Source of the DNA: Kushneria konosiri
GTDB lineage: Bacteria; Pseudomonadota; Gammaproteobacteria; Pseudomonadales; Halomonadaceae
Assembly: GCF_002155145.1 (NCBI RefSeq)
Contig: NZ_CP021323.1
Location: 248,001-312,000, forward strand
Reading direction: 5' to 3'
Length of the DNA stretch: 64,000 bases
The position numbers and the translations under genes are program-made. The notes under the pieces were generated by a model. That model saw only the letters and a program-made list of their open reading frames with translations, did not search any database and had not been told where the DNA came from. Shown one piece after another: positions 9,639 through 18,490 of the stretch (position 1 is its first letter; the number at the start of each line of letters is the position of its first letter).

Positions 9639-9655
9639 ATGAGCTTATGCCTCAT
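9639..9655. promoter_or_regulatory. Candidate LysR operator
   Basis: ATGAG (9639-9643) and CTCAT (9651-9655) form an inverted repeat with a 7-base spacer, 36 bases upstream of the lysR start and about 130 before the divergent gene. The position fits a LysR site; this is inference. Confidence 0.4.
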
Positions 9656-9786
9656 CACATAGCGACCTTACCGTTTTGATTCTCTACACGCATCAATAAC
9701 GCAAACAGTTGCATTGGAACAATAAAAACAGGCGTGCGATTTTCAGTGCCATCCGAAGCCGAGCCTTTGCTGGAAGGAAGTTACTG

Positions 9787-10851
9787 ATGCATGCCATTCC
9801 CTGTGTCTTGATGCGTGGCGGGACCTCAAAGGGGCCCTTTTTTCTGGCAGGAGATCTCCCTGATGACGAAAATGCGCGCAACGAACTGCTGCTGCAGTTG
9901 ATGGGTTCGGGCAATGAGCTTGAAATAGATGGCATCGGTGGTGGGTATCCCCAAACCAGCAAGGTTGCCATTGTGGGGCCGTCGTCAACCGAAGGCGTCG
10001 ATGTCGACTACCTGTTCGTACAGGTCATGGTCGAACAGCGACGTGTCGATGTTTCCCCCAACTGCGGCAACATGCTGAGTGCCGTTGGGCCGTTTGCCAT
10101 CGAAAAAGGGTTGGTTAAACCGTCAGGCGATACCACCTGCGTGCGTATTCGCAACGTCAATACCGATACGCTGATAGAGGCCACTGTTCAGACCCCCAAC
10201 GGGCAGGTTCGCTACGATGGCGATGCCGCCATTGATGGCGTCCCCGGCACGGCCGCTCCCATTCATCTGACGTTTCTCAACGCCATCGGTGCGCGCACCG
10301 GCAAGCTGTATCCGACCGGGCAGAGCCGGGACACCTTTGACGGTGTTGAAGTGAGCTGCGTGGATGCGGCCATGCCGATGGTGCTGATCCATGCCTCATC
10401 AATGGGAAAGCGGGGGGATGAAACGCCCGCCGAGCTCGATGATGACAAGGTCTTCATGGCACGGCTGGAGCTGATTCGATGCCAGGCCGGACTAGCGATG
10501 GGATTTGGAGATGTCAGTGAGAAGGTCATTCCCAAGCCGGTGCTTGTCAGTAATGGCCACCCTGATGCCCCGCTGACCGTGCGCTATTTCATGCCACATC
10601 GCTGCCACAAGGCGCTCGCCATTACCGGCGCCGTGGGACTTGCCATTGCCTGCAGCAACGGCGAAAGCCTGATTCGCGATCTGATTGACCCACAGACTCT
10701 CAAGGGAGAAATGGATATAGCACACCCCAGCGGTCGACTGAGCGTGGCCATGACGACTGATGAGTCCGGGCAGGCACCGATCTGCTCGCTGCTTCGTACA
10801 GCCAGGCGCCTTTTTAGTGGCGAAGTATTCGTTTCTGCCGCCAACAATTAA
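9787..10851 (+). CDS. PrpF/GalD-type isomerase, likely 4-oxalomesaconate tautomerase
   Basis: This protein of 354 residues has the two-lobed diaminopimelate-epimerase-like fold of the PrpF family. LMRGGTSKG at 8-16 and the NCGN block at 92-95 are the family hallmarks, and GDGDAAIDGVPGT-like sequence is also present. The length fits 4-oxalomesaconate tautomerase (GalD), somewhat shorter than PrpF aconitate isomerase (about 390). It would interconvert keto/enol or cis/trans forms of a tricarboxylic acid. It is followed by TctC and TctAB transport genes, which fits handling of an imported tricarboxylate. The ATG at 9787 has GGAAGG upstream. No other gallate-pathway genes are in the window, so the exact substrate is open. 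Confidence 0.8.
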   Translation: MHAIPCVLMRGGTSKGPFFLAGDLPDDENARNELLLQLMGSGNELEIDGIGGGYPQTSKVAIVGPSSTEGVDVDYLFVQVMVEQRRVDVSPNCGNMLSAVGPFAIEKGLVKPSGDTTCVRIRNVNTDTLIEATVQTPNGQVRYDGDAAIDGVPGTAAPIHLTFLNAIGARTGKLYPTGQSRDTFDGVEVSCVDAAMPMVLIHASSMGKRGDETPAELDDDKVFMARLELIRCQAGLAMGFGDVSEKVIPKPVLVSNGHPDAPLTVRYFMPHRCHKALAITGAVGLAIACSNGESLIRDLIDPQTLKGEMDIAHPSGRLSVAMTTDESGQAPICSLLRTARRLFSGEVFVSAANN

Positions 10852-11212
10852 CGATCCCCCTTGCTGCATCATCTTCAAGCGCCCTCTCAAGGGCGCTTTT
10901 TTATATCAGTTCTCAAGGTTCTCGAGCACCGCCCTGCCGTGATCAGGGCAAATTTCCCGGATTGCCTGTTAAACATTGGTATATAGCCGGCCTGAAAATT
11001 GGAAACACGAAATTTCCCTCCCTTCGCGCCAGGCCCTGATCTGACGGGGCCGATTGAAACCTTTCGCCCATTAATGCAATAGAGACATCAAAACAGCCGA
11101 TTGAATGCATTGGAATGATCGATGACAACTATGCGAGCTTGTCGCCTAACCACTGCGCCGGGCCTACGCCGTCAGCGCAGAACCCATTAAAAAACCGTGC
11201 ATGAGGTGAGCG
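10852..11212. other. Intergenic region between tautomerase and TctC genes
   Basis: The 361 bases hold the terminator at 10877-10902 and then an AT-leaning stretch (10940-11130) that presumably carries the tctC promoter. I see no convincing gene in it. Confidence 0.6.
10877..10902 (+). terminator. Intrinsic terminator after the tautomerase gene
   Basis: AAGCGCCC (10877-10884) pairs with GGGCGCTT (10891-10898) around a 6-base loop, followed by a T run. It suggests that the transport genes downstream have their own promoter. Confidence 0.88.
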
Positions 11213-12331
11213 ATGTTTGGACGCAAAAAACATCACCCGGGGAAGTTTGGACGAGTGCTGATGCTGGCCCTGGTAACGGCAATGGCATTTCAATCATCGC
11301 AGGCTTCGGAAACGGCCAAAACGCCAGTGCCTGACACCCTGACGTGGACGGTACCTTTTGGCGTCGGTGGCGGTACCGATGTCTGGGCACGGTTCATGTC
11401 CCACTGGGTGGGCGAGTCGCTTGAGAATCATCCGGCCATTGTCATCAACAATGTGCCGGGTGGCGGCTCGATTACCGGCGCGAATCTTTTCTATAGCCGC
11501 GCACGCAGCAATGGCGCCGAAATGATCGTCACCTCGGCCTCAACCCAATACCCGGCCATGCTGAAAGACCCCAGGGTTCGGTTCGACTACAGTCGCTGGA
11601 CGCCCATTATTGCGGCCCCCACCGGTGGGGTAGTGTATGCCCAGTCCAGCATGGGCGAGGACCCCAAAAAGATCATGGAGCACCTGCGCCAGCATGAGAC
11701 CAAGTTCGGCGCCCAGACCCCGACCGGTCTGGAACTGCCGATTCTGCTGGCCTTTGACATGCTGGGACTACAGGTCGACCCGGTGTTTGGCATGCGCAGC
11801 CGCGGCGAAGGACGCCTGGCCTTTGAACGAGGCGAGGCCGGCATCGATTTTCAGACAACCTCGGCCTACTTCAGTAGCGTCACCCCACTGGTCAAATCAG
11901 GTCAGGCCGTTCCCCTGTTTTCACTGGGCGTCATGAACGATGACAACATCATCGTGCGCGACCCTGCCTTCCCGGACCTGCCGACCTTCAGCGAGCTCTA
12001 TCTCGCCCAGCCAGACACCAGCCGTGACGACATGGCCTATCAGGTCTATCACAAGTTTTTCGCCTCGGGATATGCCCTCCAGAAGCTGCTGCTGGTCCCC
12101 AGGGATATCGATGCCTCACTGCTTGCGACCTATCTTGATGCCGCCCGGAAGCTGGCCAAAAACCCCGAGTTTCTGGAAGCCGCGCGTCAGCGCATCGGGC
12201 CCTATGACCCGGTCACAGGCGAGGTCGCGGCCCGTCAGCTTGAAGCGGCCATGCAGATGAGTCAGGAGCGCCGTCAATGGATCGTCGATTGGCTCAAGCA
12301 AAGGCACGACATTCGTGTGGTGACGCAATGA
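11213..12331 (+). CDS. Tripartite tricarboxylate transporter substrate-binding protein (TctC/Bug family)
   Basis: This is a periplasmic solute-binding protein of 372 residues with a signal peptide (basic start, hydrophobic VLMLALVTAMAF, cleavage near SQA). The mature part shows the Bug-family N-terminal motif TWTVPFGVGGGTDVWAR, which binds a carboxylate, and GGGSITGANLFY. It would hand a di- or tricarboxylate to the TctAB permease encoded 54 bases downstream. GAGGTGAG precedes the ATG. The ligand cannot be read from sequence; neighbouring PrpF/GalD suggests a tricarboxylate. Confidence 0.9.
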   Translation: MFGRKKHHPGKFGRVLMLALVTAMAFQSSQASETAKTPVPDTLTWTVPFGVGGGTDVWARFMSHWVGESLENHPAIVINNVPGGGSITGANLFYSRARSNGAEMIVTSASTQYPAMLKDPRVRFDYSRWTPIIAAPTGGVVYAQSSMGEDPKKIMEHLRQHETKFGAQTPTGLELPILLAFDMLGLQVDPVFGMRSRGEGRLAFERGEAGIDFQTTSAYFSSVTPLVKSGQAVPLFSLGVMNDDNIIVRDPAFPDLPTFSELYLAQPDTSRDDMAYQVYHKFFASGYALQKLLLVPRDIDASLLATYLDAARKLAKNPEFLEAARQRIGPYDPVTGEVAARQLEAAMQMSQERRQWIVDWLKQRHDIRVVTQ

Positions 12332-12385
12332 ATTTGAGCCTTCCTGAAACAATCGCATCACATCAGGTAATCGAGGACCTGCATC

Positions 12386-14347
12386 ATGTTTGAATCAATG
12401 GTCTCAGGGATCGGTCAGATCCTGACGGTCTCCCATCTTTTATATATGTGCCTTGGCGTCTCGGTAGGGCTGCTGGTCGGTATCATTCCGGGCCTGGGCG
12501 GAATTGCCGGAATGGCGCTGCTGCTTCCCTTCCTTTATGGCATGGACCCCGGCCTGGCCCTGGGTATGCTGATGGGCATGGTGGCGGTCATTCCCACCGG
12601 AGATACCTTCGCCTCGGTTCTGATGGGCATCCCCGGTTCGAGCTCCTCTCAGGCCACCGTCATGGACGGCTTTCCGCTGGCCAAAAAGGGGCAGGCTGCC
12701 CGCGCCCTTTCAAGTGCCTTTCTGTCATCACTGTGTGGCGGGGTCATTGGTGCGCTGATCCTGACCATTTTCATCCTGATGGCTCGACCGCTGGTCCTGG
12801 GCTTTTCCTCATCAGAGCTTTTTGTTCTGACCATGCTGGGTCTGGCCATGGTGGCGGTACTCTCCGGCGGTCAGCTCTTCAAGGGCATTGCCGCCTGCGG
12901 CCTGGGGCTACTGGTTGGCGCCATGGGGACGGCACCGGCCACGGGCGAATTTCGTCTTAACATGGGTATCGAGTATCTGTTTGACGGTATCCCGCTGGTC
13001 GTCGTGGGTCTGGGTATTTTTGCCATCCCGGAAATCATCGAGCTGATGATTCAGAAAAGCAGCATCGCACGGGATCAGGCCGGACTGGGCAAGGGCTGGA
13101 AACGCGGCGTTCTGGATGTCTGGCAAAATCGTGGACTGGTCGCTCGCTGCGCCGGGATCGGCAGTATCATCGGCACCATCCCCGGGCTTGCCGGCTCGGT
13201 GGTCGACTGGCTGACCTACGGCTATGCCAGCCGAACGGTCAAGGGTGAAAAGCATTTTGGTCAGGGCGACATTCGTGGCGTCATTGCGCCTGAATCTGCC
13301 AATAACGCCTGTGCCTGCGGTGCCATGGTGCCGACGCTGCTGTTTGGTGTGCCCGGCTCGGGTACAGCCGCCATTTTCCTGGGCGGCCTGCTGCTGCTGG
13401 GGCTTGAGCCCGGTGTCAGCATGATCACCACGCATCTGGATCTGACCTACAACATTATCTGGTCGCTGGCGCTGGCCAACATTCTGGGCGCCGCCTTTTG
13501 CCTGATGCTGGCAAGACCCGTGGCACAGCTGACGCGCGTCCCGTTTGCCCTGATCGCGCCCGTCATCACGATGCTGGTGCTGTTTGCCGCCTATCAGGCA
13601 ACGCGCTCGCTGGGAGACTGGTACTCCCTGATTGCCATAGGCGCCATTGGCCTGATGTTCAAGCAGGCCGGCTGGTCCAGACCGGCCTTTCTAATCGGAT
13701 TTGTACTGGCGCCCGGCGCTGAAACGTATTTCTATCAGAGCATTCAGTTCAATGGTCTGGCCGGGTTTATGCGCCCGGGGGTTCTGATCATCCTGTCGAT
13801 CACTGCACTGGCACTGCTCTACCCGCTGGGCAGAAAGCTGCTGGCACGTCGCCGAAATACGGCCTCTGACAAGACAGCGGCAACCACCGTCGTTGAAAAG
13901 ACCCAGGCAACATGGGGCGTTGTGGACATGATCCTGGTCGTGGGCATGCTGCTGGTCGCGGCCCTGTCCTGGTACGACGTCCGTGACATCTCCTTTATCG
14001 CCCATGTCTTCCCGATGCTCTCCATTGTCTTTCTGGGCGGTGGTGCTCTGGCGGTCGCCATTCAGATTCGAACGGAAGGCGCCATTCGTGTCGAGCAGCC
14101 GGCTCTTCAGGGCCTGTGCTGGCTGGCCGGTCTTCTGATGGTTGTTGTCGTGGCCTCTGTACTGGGATTTGTCAGCACTGCTGCCCTGGGCAGTCTTCTT
14201 TTCCTGACATTTGTGGCAAGGGCACACTGGCTGACCATCGTATTGATCACGCTGGGGATCGTGGCCTTTTTGCTCGGCATGCAATCGCTCCTTTCACTCC
14301 AATATCCTTCAGGCCTGCTGGACGGTCTGATTCTTCCCTCCAGTTGA
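12386..14347 (+). CDS. Fused TctA-TctB permease of a tripartite tricarboxylate transporter
   Basis: This is a 653-residue inner-membrane protein. Residues 1 to about 490 are a TctA domain: PGLGGIAGMALLLPF, GIPGSSSSQATVMDG, a second internal half with GVPGSGTAAIFLGGLLLLGLEPG, and about 12 membrane segments. From about 505 to the end there are four further hydrophobic segments (VDMILVVGMLLVAALSW, AHVFPMLSIVFLGGGAL, LCWLAGLLMVVVVASVLGF, WLTIVLITLGIVAFLLG) as in TctB. The two subunits, usually separate, are therefore one chain here. It works with the TctC protein just upstream as a proton- or sodium-driven carboxylate importer. Confidence 0.9.
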   Translation: MFESMVSGIGQILTVSHLLYMCLGVSVGLLVGIIPGLGGIAGMALLLPFLYGMDPGLALGMLMGMVAVIPTGDTFASVLMGIPGSSSSQATVMDGFPLAKKGQAARALSSAFLSSLCGGVIGALILTIFILMARPLVLGFSSSELFVLTMLGLAMVAVLSGGQLFKGIAACGLGLLVGAMGTAPATGEFRLNMGIEYLFDGIPLVVVGLGIFAIPEIIELMIQKSSIARDQAGLGKGWKRGVLDVWQNRGLVARCAGIGSIIGTIPGLAGSVVDWLTYGYASRTVKGEKHFGQGDIRGVIAPESANNACACGAMVPTLLFGVPGSGTAAIFLGGLLLLGLEPGVSMITTHLDLTYNIIWSLALANILGAAFCLMLARPVAQLTRVPFALIAPVITMLVLFAAYQATRSLGDWYSLIAIGAIGLMFKQAGWSRPAFLIGFVLAPGAETYFYQSIQFNGLAGFMRPGVLIILSITALALLYPLGRKLLARRRNTASDKTAATTVVEKTQATWGVVDMILVVGMLLVAALSWYDVRDISFIAHVFPMLSIVFLGGGALAVAIQIRTEGAIRVEQPALQGLCWLAGLLMVVVVASVLGFVSTAALGSLLFLTFVARAHWLTIVLITLGIVAFLLGMQSLLSLQYPSGLLDGLILPSS

Positions 14348-14367
14348 AACAAGTGACGACGCAAACA

Positions 14368-14393
14368 AGCCCCGCCATGTGCGGGGCTTTTTT
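14368..14393 (+). terminator. Intrinsic terminator of the Tct operon
   Basis: AGCCCCGC (14368-14375) pairs with GCGGGGCT (14381-14388), followed by TTTTTT. Confidence 0.92.
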
Positions 14394-14594
14394 ACGCGAC
14401 GAACAGGCATCATCAGTGTCCACGGTACTCATCAAGCCAGAGCTTGCGAGGCCGCAATGGCGCCTTAACAGAGCACGACCCACACAACCACAAGATATAA
14501 GAATCCACTTAAAAAAACGTAATGCATACATGAATACACACAATCTCATCTAATATAGCCGCTCCTACCAAAGCACTACAAAAGACGATTATTT

Positions 14595-15653
14595 ATGACA
14601 CGCAGCGCACAGCGCATCGATTGGATCGATGCGGCCAAGGGGGCCTGTATTCTCGCGGTGGTGGTGTACCACTTCGATATTTTCATCTATCAGGGCATGC
14701 ATGGCGGGCATCCCATTGTCGCCTTGTGGGATGGTGTCATTTCGGCGCTCAGGCCGTTGCGCATGCCGCTTTTCTTTTTGATTTCGGGCTATCTGGCCAG
14801 TACCAGCATCAGCCGTCGCAGCTGGGCGCAGATACGAACCAAAAAGATTGCCTCACTACTCTGGGTATATGTTCTCTGGGCGGTCATCTACTGGGTCATC
14901 GTGGTTCATATCCTGCCCGGAAATCCCTGGTTTGAAAGCAGCTTCAATCAGGATATGACCATGAAGGATTTTATCCGACGCATGGTGACGGCCAACATTT
15001 CCCTCTGGTATCTGTACGCGCTGGTTCTCTATTTCATGGCGGCCAAGCTGATGCGCTCTGCCACCATCGCCATCGGCCTTGGCATCGTGGCCAATATTGC
15101 CACGTACCTTGTGTTTGATCCTTCCAACTGGGGCATGCGCAGTCTGGTCGGCTATTTCGTGTTTTTTGCGATCGGCGCCTACGCCAGGGATTTCATCACC
15201 ACACATTACGCCGCCTTCAACCTCAAGCGCTTTACGGCAACTCTGGCATTGACGTTGCTGGGCTTGGCCATTGCCGGTCATTTCAGTCTGCTGGGCGCGC
15301 CCGGCGTTGAGATGCTGCTGGGTGTGGTGATGGTCTCAACAACCATCGACGCCTTTGCACTGGCCTGTCGCCACATGAATCTGCACTACCTGTGCCTGAT
15401 TGGCCGTCAGACCCTGCCAATTTACGTGATGCACCGCATCGTGCTGCATTTCATGTCGCCCTATATGCCAGAGACCACCAACAGCTTTTTGATCGCCATT
15501 GAGCCCGTGATCGCGACGCTTGCCATCACGGTCGCCTGTCTGATGCTCTATCATGGCCTGCTGCACTCCAGCACCAAGGCGCGCGGCCTGTTTGCCATGC
15601 CGCACACCGTGCGTCGCGTCGCGTATCGCGCTGGCGTCTTGAAGCCGGTGTAA
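14595..15653 (+). CDS. Membrane acyltransferase, acyltransferase-3 family
   Basis: This 352-residue integral membrane protein has about ten hydrophobic segments. The N-terminal RIDWIDAAKGACILAVVVYHF carries the family-typical Asp/Lys and His used in acyl transfer, and PLFFLISGYL is the second hallmark. Such proteins acetylate or otherwise acylate surface sugars or lipids. A family member also occurs at 41316-42350, but the two are not close copies. The upstream 200 bases are AT-rich (14500-14590) and differ from the surrounding sequence. No clear ribosome site precedes the ATG. The acceptor is unknown. Confidence 0.85.
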   Translation: MTRSAQRIDWIDAAKGACILAVVVYHFDIFIYQGMHGGHPIVALWDGVISALRPLRMPLFFLISGYLASTSISRRSWAQIRTKKIASLLWVYVLWAVIYWVIVVHILPGNPWFESSFNQDMTMKDFIRRMVTANISLWYLYALVLYFMAAKLMRSATIAIGLGIVANIATYLVFDPSNWGMRSLVGYFVFFAIGAYARDFITTHYAAFNLKRFTATLALTLLGLAIAGHFSLLGAPGVEMLLGVVMVSTTIDAFALACRHMNLHYLCLIGRQTLPIYVMHRIVLHFMSPYMPETTNSFLIAIEPVIATLAITVACLMLYHGLLHSSTKARGLFAMPHTVRRVAYRAGVLKPV

Positions 15654-15658
15654 CCAAC

Positions 15659-15694
15659 CCGGGCCCCTGCCGATGTGATTCGACAGGGGCCCGG
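15659..15694. terminator. Terminator-like hairpin between convergent genes
   Basis: CCGGGCCCCTG (15659-15669) and CAGGGGCCCGG (15684-15694) form an 11-bp stem with a 14-base loop. No strong T run follows on either strand, so it may be a weak or Rho-assisted shared terminator. Confidence 0.6.
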
Positions 15695-15738
15695 TGGATT
15701 TATAGTGAAGGGCCGTACTAGCGTGGATATCCGCCGTA

Positions 15739-16094
15739 CTATCCATCCCGCCCGTCAAAGCCATCCTGCCCGTCAGCGCCATCCTGTCCGTCGATACCCT
15801 TACCGCCGTCGCCGCCATCGCCTCCCGGGCCACCATCGCCGCCGTCACCGCCTCGGCCGCCATTTCCTCCTTTACCTCCGGCACCGCCCTTGCCACCGTT
15901 GCCCCATCTATACCGGCCACGCCTGCCCCACCGTGACCGCCCTGCGGACAGGCCGTCGTGCCGTGTTTACCGTCTTCGCCCGGCGCACCGTTGAGCTGGC
16001 GACAGTCCGTGGGATTGTCGCCAGCGAGTACCGGGCCGGATGCTGACGTCAGCAGCATGGCGCCTGTCAGAAGGATTGTTTTGGCAATGCGCAT
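15739..16094 (-). pseudogene. Secreted collagen-like Gly-X-Y protein, interrupted by a one-base frameshift
   Basis: The gene starts at an ATG at 16094 with an excellent ribosome site (AAAGGAGG, five bases away). It encodes a signal peptide (MRIAKTILLTGAMLL..., cleavage near VLA), a Cys-containing segment with DCRQLNGAPGEDG and ACPQGG, and then Gly-X-Y repeats ending GID at codon 63. At the GGGG run (15902-15905) the frame changes; as written the protein would go on in an Ala/Glu-rich frame to 15336, deep into the opposite-strand acyltransferase. Adding one G restores Gly-X-Y in register for about 18 more triplets (GGN, GGK, GGA ... GID, GQD, GAD, GQD, GFD, GRD) to a TAG at 15739. The restored protein is about 118 residues. 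This could be a real mutation, a variable homopolymer or a sequencing error. The function of the family here is unknown. Confidence 0.75.
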
Positions 16095-16240
16095 TGAAGC
16101 CTCCTTTGACGTTGCAGGACCTGTCCATGGTTTGGTCAGCCCCATGACGTTCCCTTCAACTGAAGAAATCTTCAAGACGACTCTACCAACTTCGTTCGGA
16201 CGTGCCACCATGACAGTATCTTTCTGACCATGGGTGTTTC

Positions 16241-16846
16241 ATGACCATCGCTTCTCTCAACGACTGCCGCCACTGGGTCTTCGATATGGATGGCACACTG
16301 ACCGTGGGCATTCATGACTTTGCGTTCATTCGACGTGAGCTTGAAGTGCCGGATGACAGCGACATTCTCGAACATCTCGAATCGCTGCCAGAGGCCGAGC
16401 GCCGGGCCAGCCACGAATGGCTGATGGCGCATGAGCGCGAACTGGCGGCGCGCTCGACGCCTGCAGACGGCGCCATGGCACTGATCCGGGAGCTGTGTGA
16501 GCGCGATGTTCGATTGGGCATTCTGACGCGCAATGCACGTGAGCTGGCGCACATCACGCTGGAGGTGATCGGACTGGCGCAGTGCTTTGATCGCGCTGAT
16601 GTGCTGGGTCGCGAAGACGCTGCGCCCAAGCCGCATCCGGAGGGGCTTGAGCACTTCATCAAACGCTGGGGCGTGGCGCCCTCGGAGATCGTGATGGTCG
16701 GCGATAGCCCGCTGGACATGCAGTGCGGGCGCGCAGCGGGCACCCGTACCGTGCTGGTCAATGTGCCGGAGAATGCCTGTCCCGAGGCCACCGACCATCA
16801 CCTGGCCGATTGTCATGCGCTGATGGCCGCGCTGCGCCGGTCATGA
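16241..16846 (+). CDS. HAD-superfamily phosphatase (phosphoglycolate-phosphatase-like)
   Basis: This 201-residue HAD hydrolase has motif I VFDMDGTLT (nucleophile Asp and acid Asp), motif II ILTRNA, the Lys of motif III in DAAPKPHPEG and motif IV MVGDSPLDMQCG. A helical cap lies between motifs I and II, placing it in subfamily IA near phosphoglycolate phosphatases. The true substrate cannot be assigned from sequence. It stands alone, between the collagen-like gene (divergent) and the exporter gene (convergent). Confidence 0.85.
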   Translation: MTIASLNDCRHWVFDMDGTLTVGIHDFAFIRRELEVPDDSDILEHLESLPEAERRASHEWLMAHERELAARSTPADGAMALIRELCERDVRLGILTRNARELAHITLEVIGLAQCFDRADVLGREDAAPKPHPEGLEHFIKRWGVAPSEIVMVGDSPLDMQCGRAAGTRTVLVNVPENACPEATDHHLADCHALMAALRRS

Positions 16847-16878
16847 TGCGGCCTGCATACAGGGAACCGGACAAGAGC

Positions 16879-18123
16879 TCAGTTGCAGACCGAACGCTCG
16901 GTGTCACAGGCCTTCAGGTCGATGTCCACCGGTTGCGTGCGTACCCCGGCCACTACCAGCGCCGCACCGGCCAACAGCATCGTGCTGGCCGTGGCGCAGA
17001 CGGCGAGTACACCGCCGATGCCAAAGACAACGCCTCCCGCGGCCGCCCCCAGGGCGATGGCCAGCTGAATCGATGCGACGATCAAGCCGCCGCCGCTTTC
17101 GGCTTCATCCGGCACGACACGAGTGATCCAGGTCGACCAGGCCACCGGCACGGCGCCAAAGGCGAACCCCCACAGTGCGACCATGAGCGCATCAGTCCCC
17201 ATTGAGTAGCCGCCCAGCGTCGCCAGCAACCAGCCCAGCAGACCCATGATCAACGGCATTAGCAGCAACGTTAGACGCAAGCTGCGCTCAAGCAGGTATC
17301 CCGCGGCCAGAGTCCCGACGAAGTTTGCCACTCCGAACGCCAGCAGGGTCGATGACAGCGCATTGATGCCCATGTGCGACACGCCTTCGAGAAACGGACG
17401 GACATAGGTAAAGAAAGCGAAATGACCGCAGAACACGAGCAGGATGGCCACGAAGCCGACCATCATGCCCGGCCGCTTCATAACGCTCACCAGCGTACCT
17501 GGCGGCGAAGGCCGCTCCGGCGTCATGCGCGGCAGGGTGGCATACTGAAACATCAGCGTCAGCACCGATATGGCCGTCGTGAGCAGAAACACGTTACGCC
17601 AGCCGACCAGCTCGCCGAGATAGCTGCCCAGTGCCGCGGCACTGATGGTGGCAATGGGAACGCCGGCAAACAGTATCGATAGTGCGCGGGGCACGTCGTG
17701 CTCCGGCACCAGTCGCATGACGGTAGCGGCGGAGAGTGCCCAGAATCCGCCCAGCGCCACGCCCAGCAGCATCCGCCCGGCCAGCAGCCAGATCAGATCC
17801 GGCGCATAGGCGACCAGTAGATTGGCGGAAATCATCAGTAGCGAAAACGCCAGCAGCACGTGGCGACGGTCGAGCCGCTGGGTGACAGAGGTCACCAACA
17901 GCCCCGACAGTAACGCCACCACCGCTGTCACCGTGACGGCCTGTCCCGCCTGGCCCTCGCTGATCGCCAGCGAGTTCGCCATTGGCGTCAGCAAACTCGC
18001 CGGTAGAAACTCGGCCATCACCAGGCTGAACACGCCCAGCGTCAACGAGAAAACAGCGCGCCAGGCGCCTCGTGACGCGCCCGGTGCAGGCGAATCGTGC
18101 AGGTCATTCGTCATGTGGGACAT
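16879..18123 (-). CDS. nepI: MFS exporter, purine ribonucleoside efflux type (NepI-like)
   Basis: This is a 12-segment major facilitator exporter. The stretches AEFLPASLLTPMA, ISEGQAGQAVTVTA, LALGGFWA-like GVALGGFWALSA, MRLVPEHDVPRALS and LGELVGWRNVF, plus VAWSTWITRVVPDEAES near the end, match NepI closely. It would pump purine ribonucleosides or analogues out by proton antiport. Start choice is uncertain: ATGs at 18147, 18123 and 18114 are all in frame and none has a strong ribosome site; the later ones give the usual N-terminal length. Confidence 0.85.
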   Translation of the reverse strand: MSHMTNDLHDSPAPGASRGAWRAVFSLTLGVFSLVMAEFLPASLLTPMANSLAISEGQAGQAVTVTAVVALLSGLLVTSVTQRLDRRHVLLAFSLLMISANLLVAYAPDLIWLLAGRMLLGVALGGFWALSAATVMRLVPEHDVPRALSILFAGVPIATISAAALGSYLGELVGWRNVFLLTTAISVLTLMFQYATLPRMTPERPSPPGTLVSVMKRPGMMVGFVAILLVFCGHFAFFTYVRPFLEGVSHMGINALSSTLLAFGVANFVGTLAAGYLLERSLRLTLLLMPLIMGLLGWLLATLGGYSMGTDALMVALWGFAFGAVPVAWSTWITRVVPDEAESGGGLIVASIQLAIALGAAAGGVVFGIGGVLAVCATASTMLLAGAALVVAGVRTQPVDIDLKACDTERSVCN

Positions 18124-18490
18124 CCATTGATCATCGAGATGCCGCATAGACTAAAGTAGCACCCCGGAACCGACCATCATTAAAGCTCTAAAATCCTCGA
18201 TCAAAGTGATAAAACCCTCAATGTCTCAGCTGGCCACCCTACGCCCGCGCGTAACCTTCGACCGGCCGATGCTGCCGGAGTCCTGTCGCGATATGCAGAC
18301 GTGATGGGCGCCAGCATTGTCCATGGCTGAGTCAAATGTGACGGCACAGAGACCCGCGGTATAAACCACGCGCACAACAATGGTGAGGAACAGGCATTTG
18401 ACTGCGACGACCGATCGCACAACCGCTATCCTGATCCATCGCTCTGCCCCAGAATGGGGCACTTTTTTGTTTTGAAGGGAATGTTGTGGC
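18124..18490. other. Divergent region between two MFS exporters
   Basis: The 367 bases separate nepI (minus) from the CynX/NimT-type exporter (plus). Near its right end is a perfect terminator-like hairpin (18445-18468). A 31-codon open frame beginning ATG at 18380 runs through that hairpin and ends at 18475, but has no ribosome site. Otherwise I see nothing assignable. Confidence 0.5.
18445..18468 (+). terminator. Terminator-like hairpin upstream of the CynX/NimT-type gene (possible attenuator)
   Basis: TGCCCC (18445-18450) pairs with GGGGCA (18456-18461), followed by TTTTTT (18463-18468). It ends 22 bases before the ATG at 18491, with no obvious plus-strand gene upstream to terminate. A leader or attenuation role is an inference. 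Confidence 0.65.

Noticed and set aside
15336-15738. C-terminal extension of the collagen-like gene in the uncorrected frame
   Set aside because: It loses Gly-X-Y periodicity and runs more than 300 bases into the opposite-strand acyltransferase; a frameshift explains the data better.
15741-15905. Short GC-rich repeats that could suggest a CRISPR or satellite array
   Set aside because: The periodicity is three codons per nine bases and encodes Gly-X-Y; there are no unique spacers of constant length.
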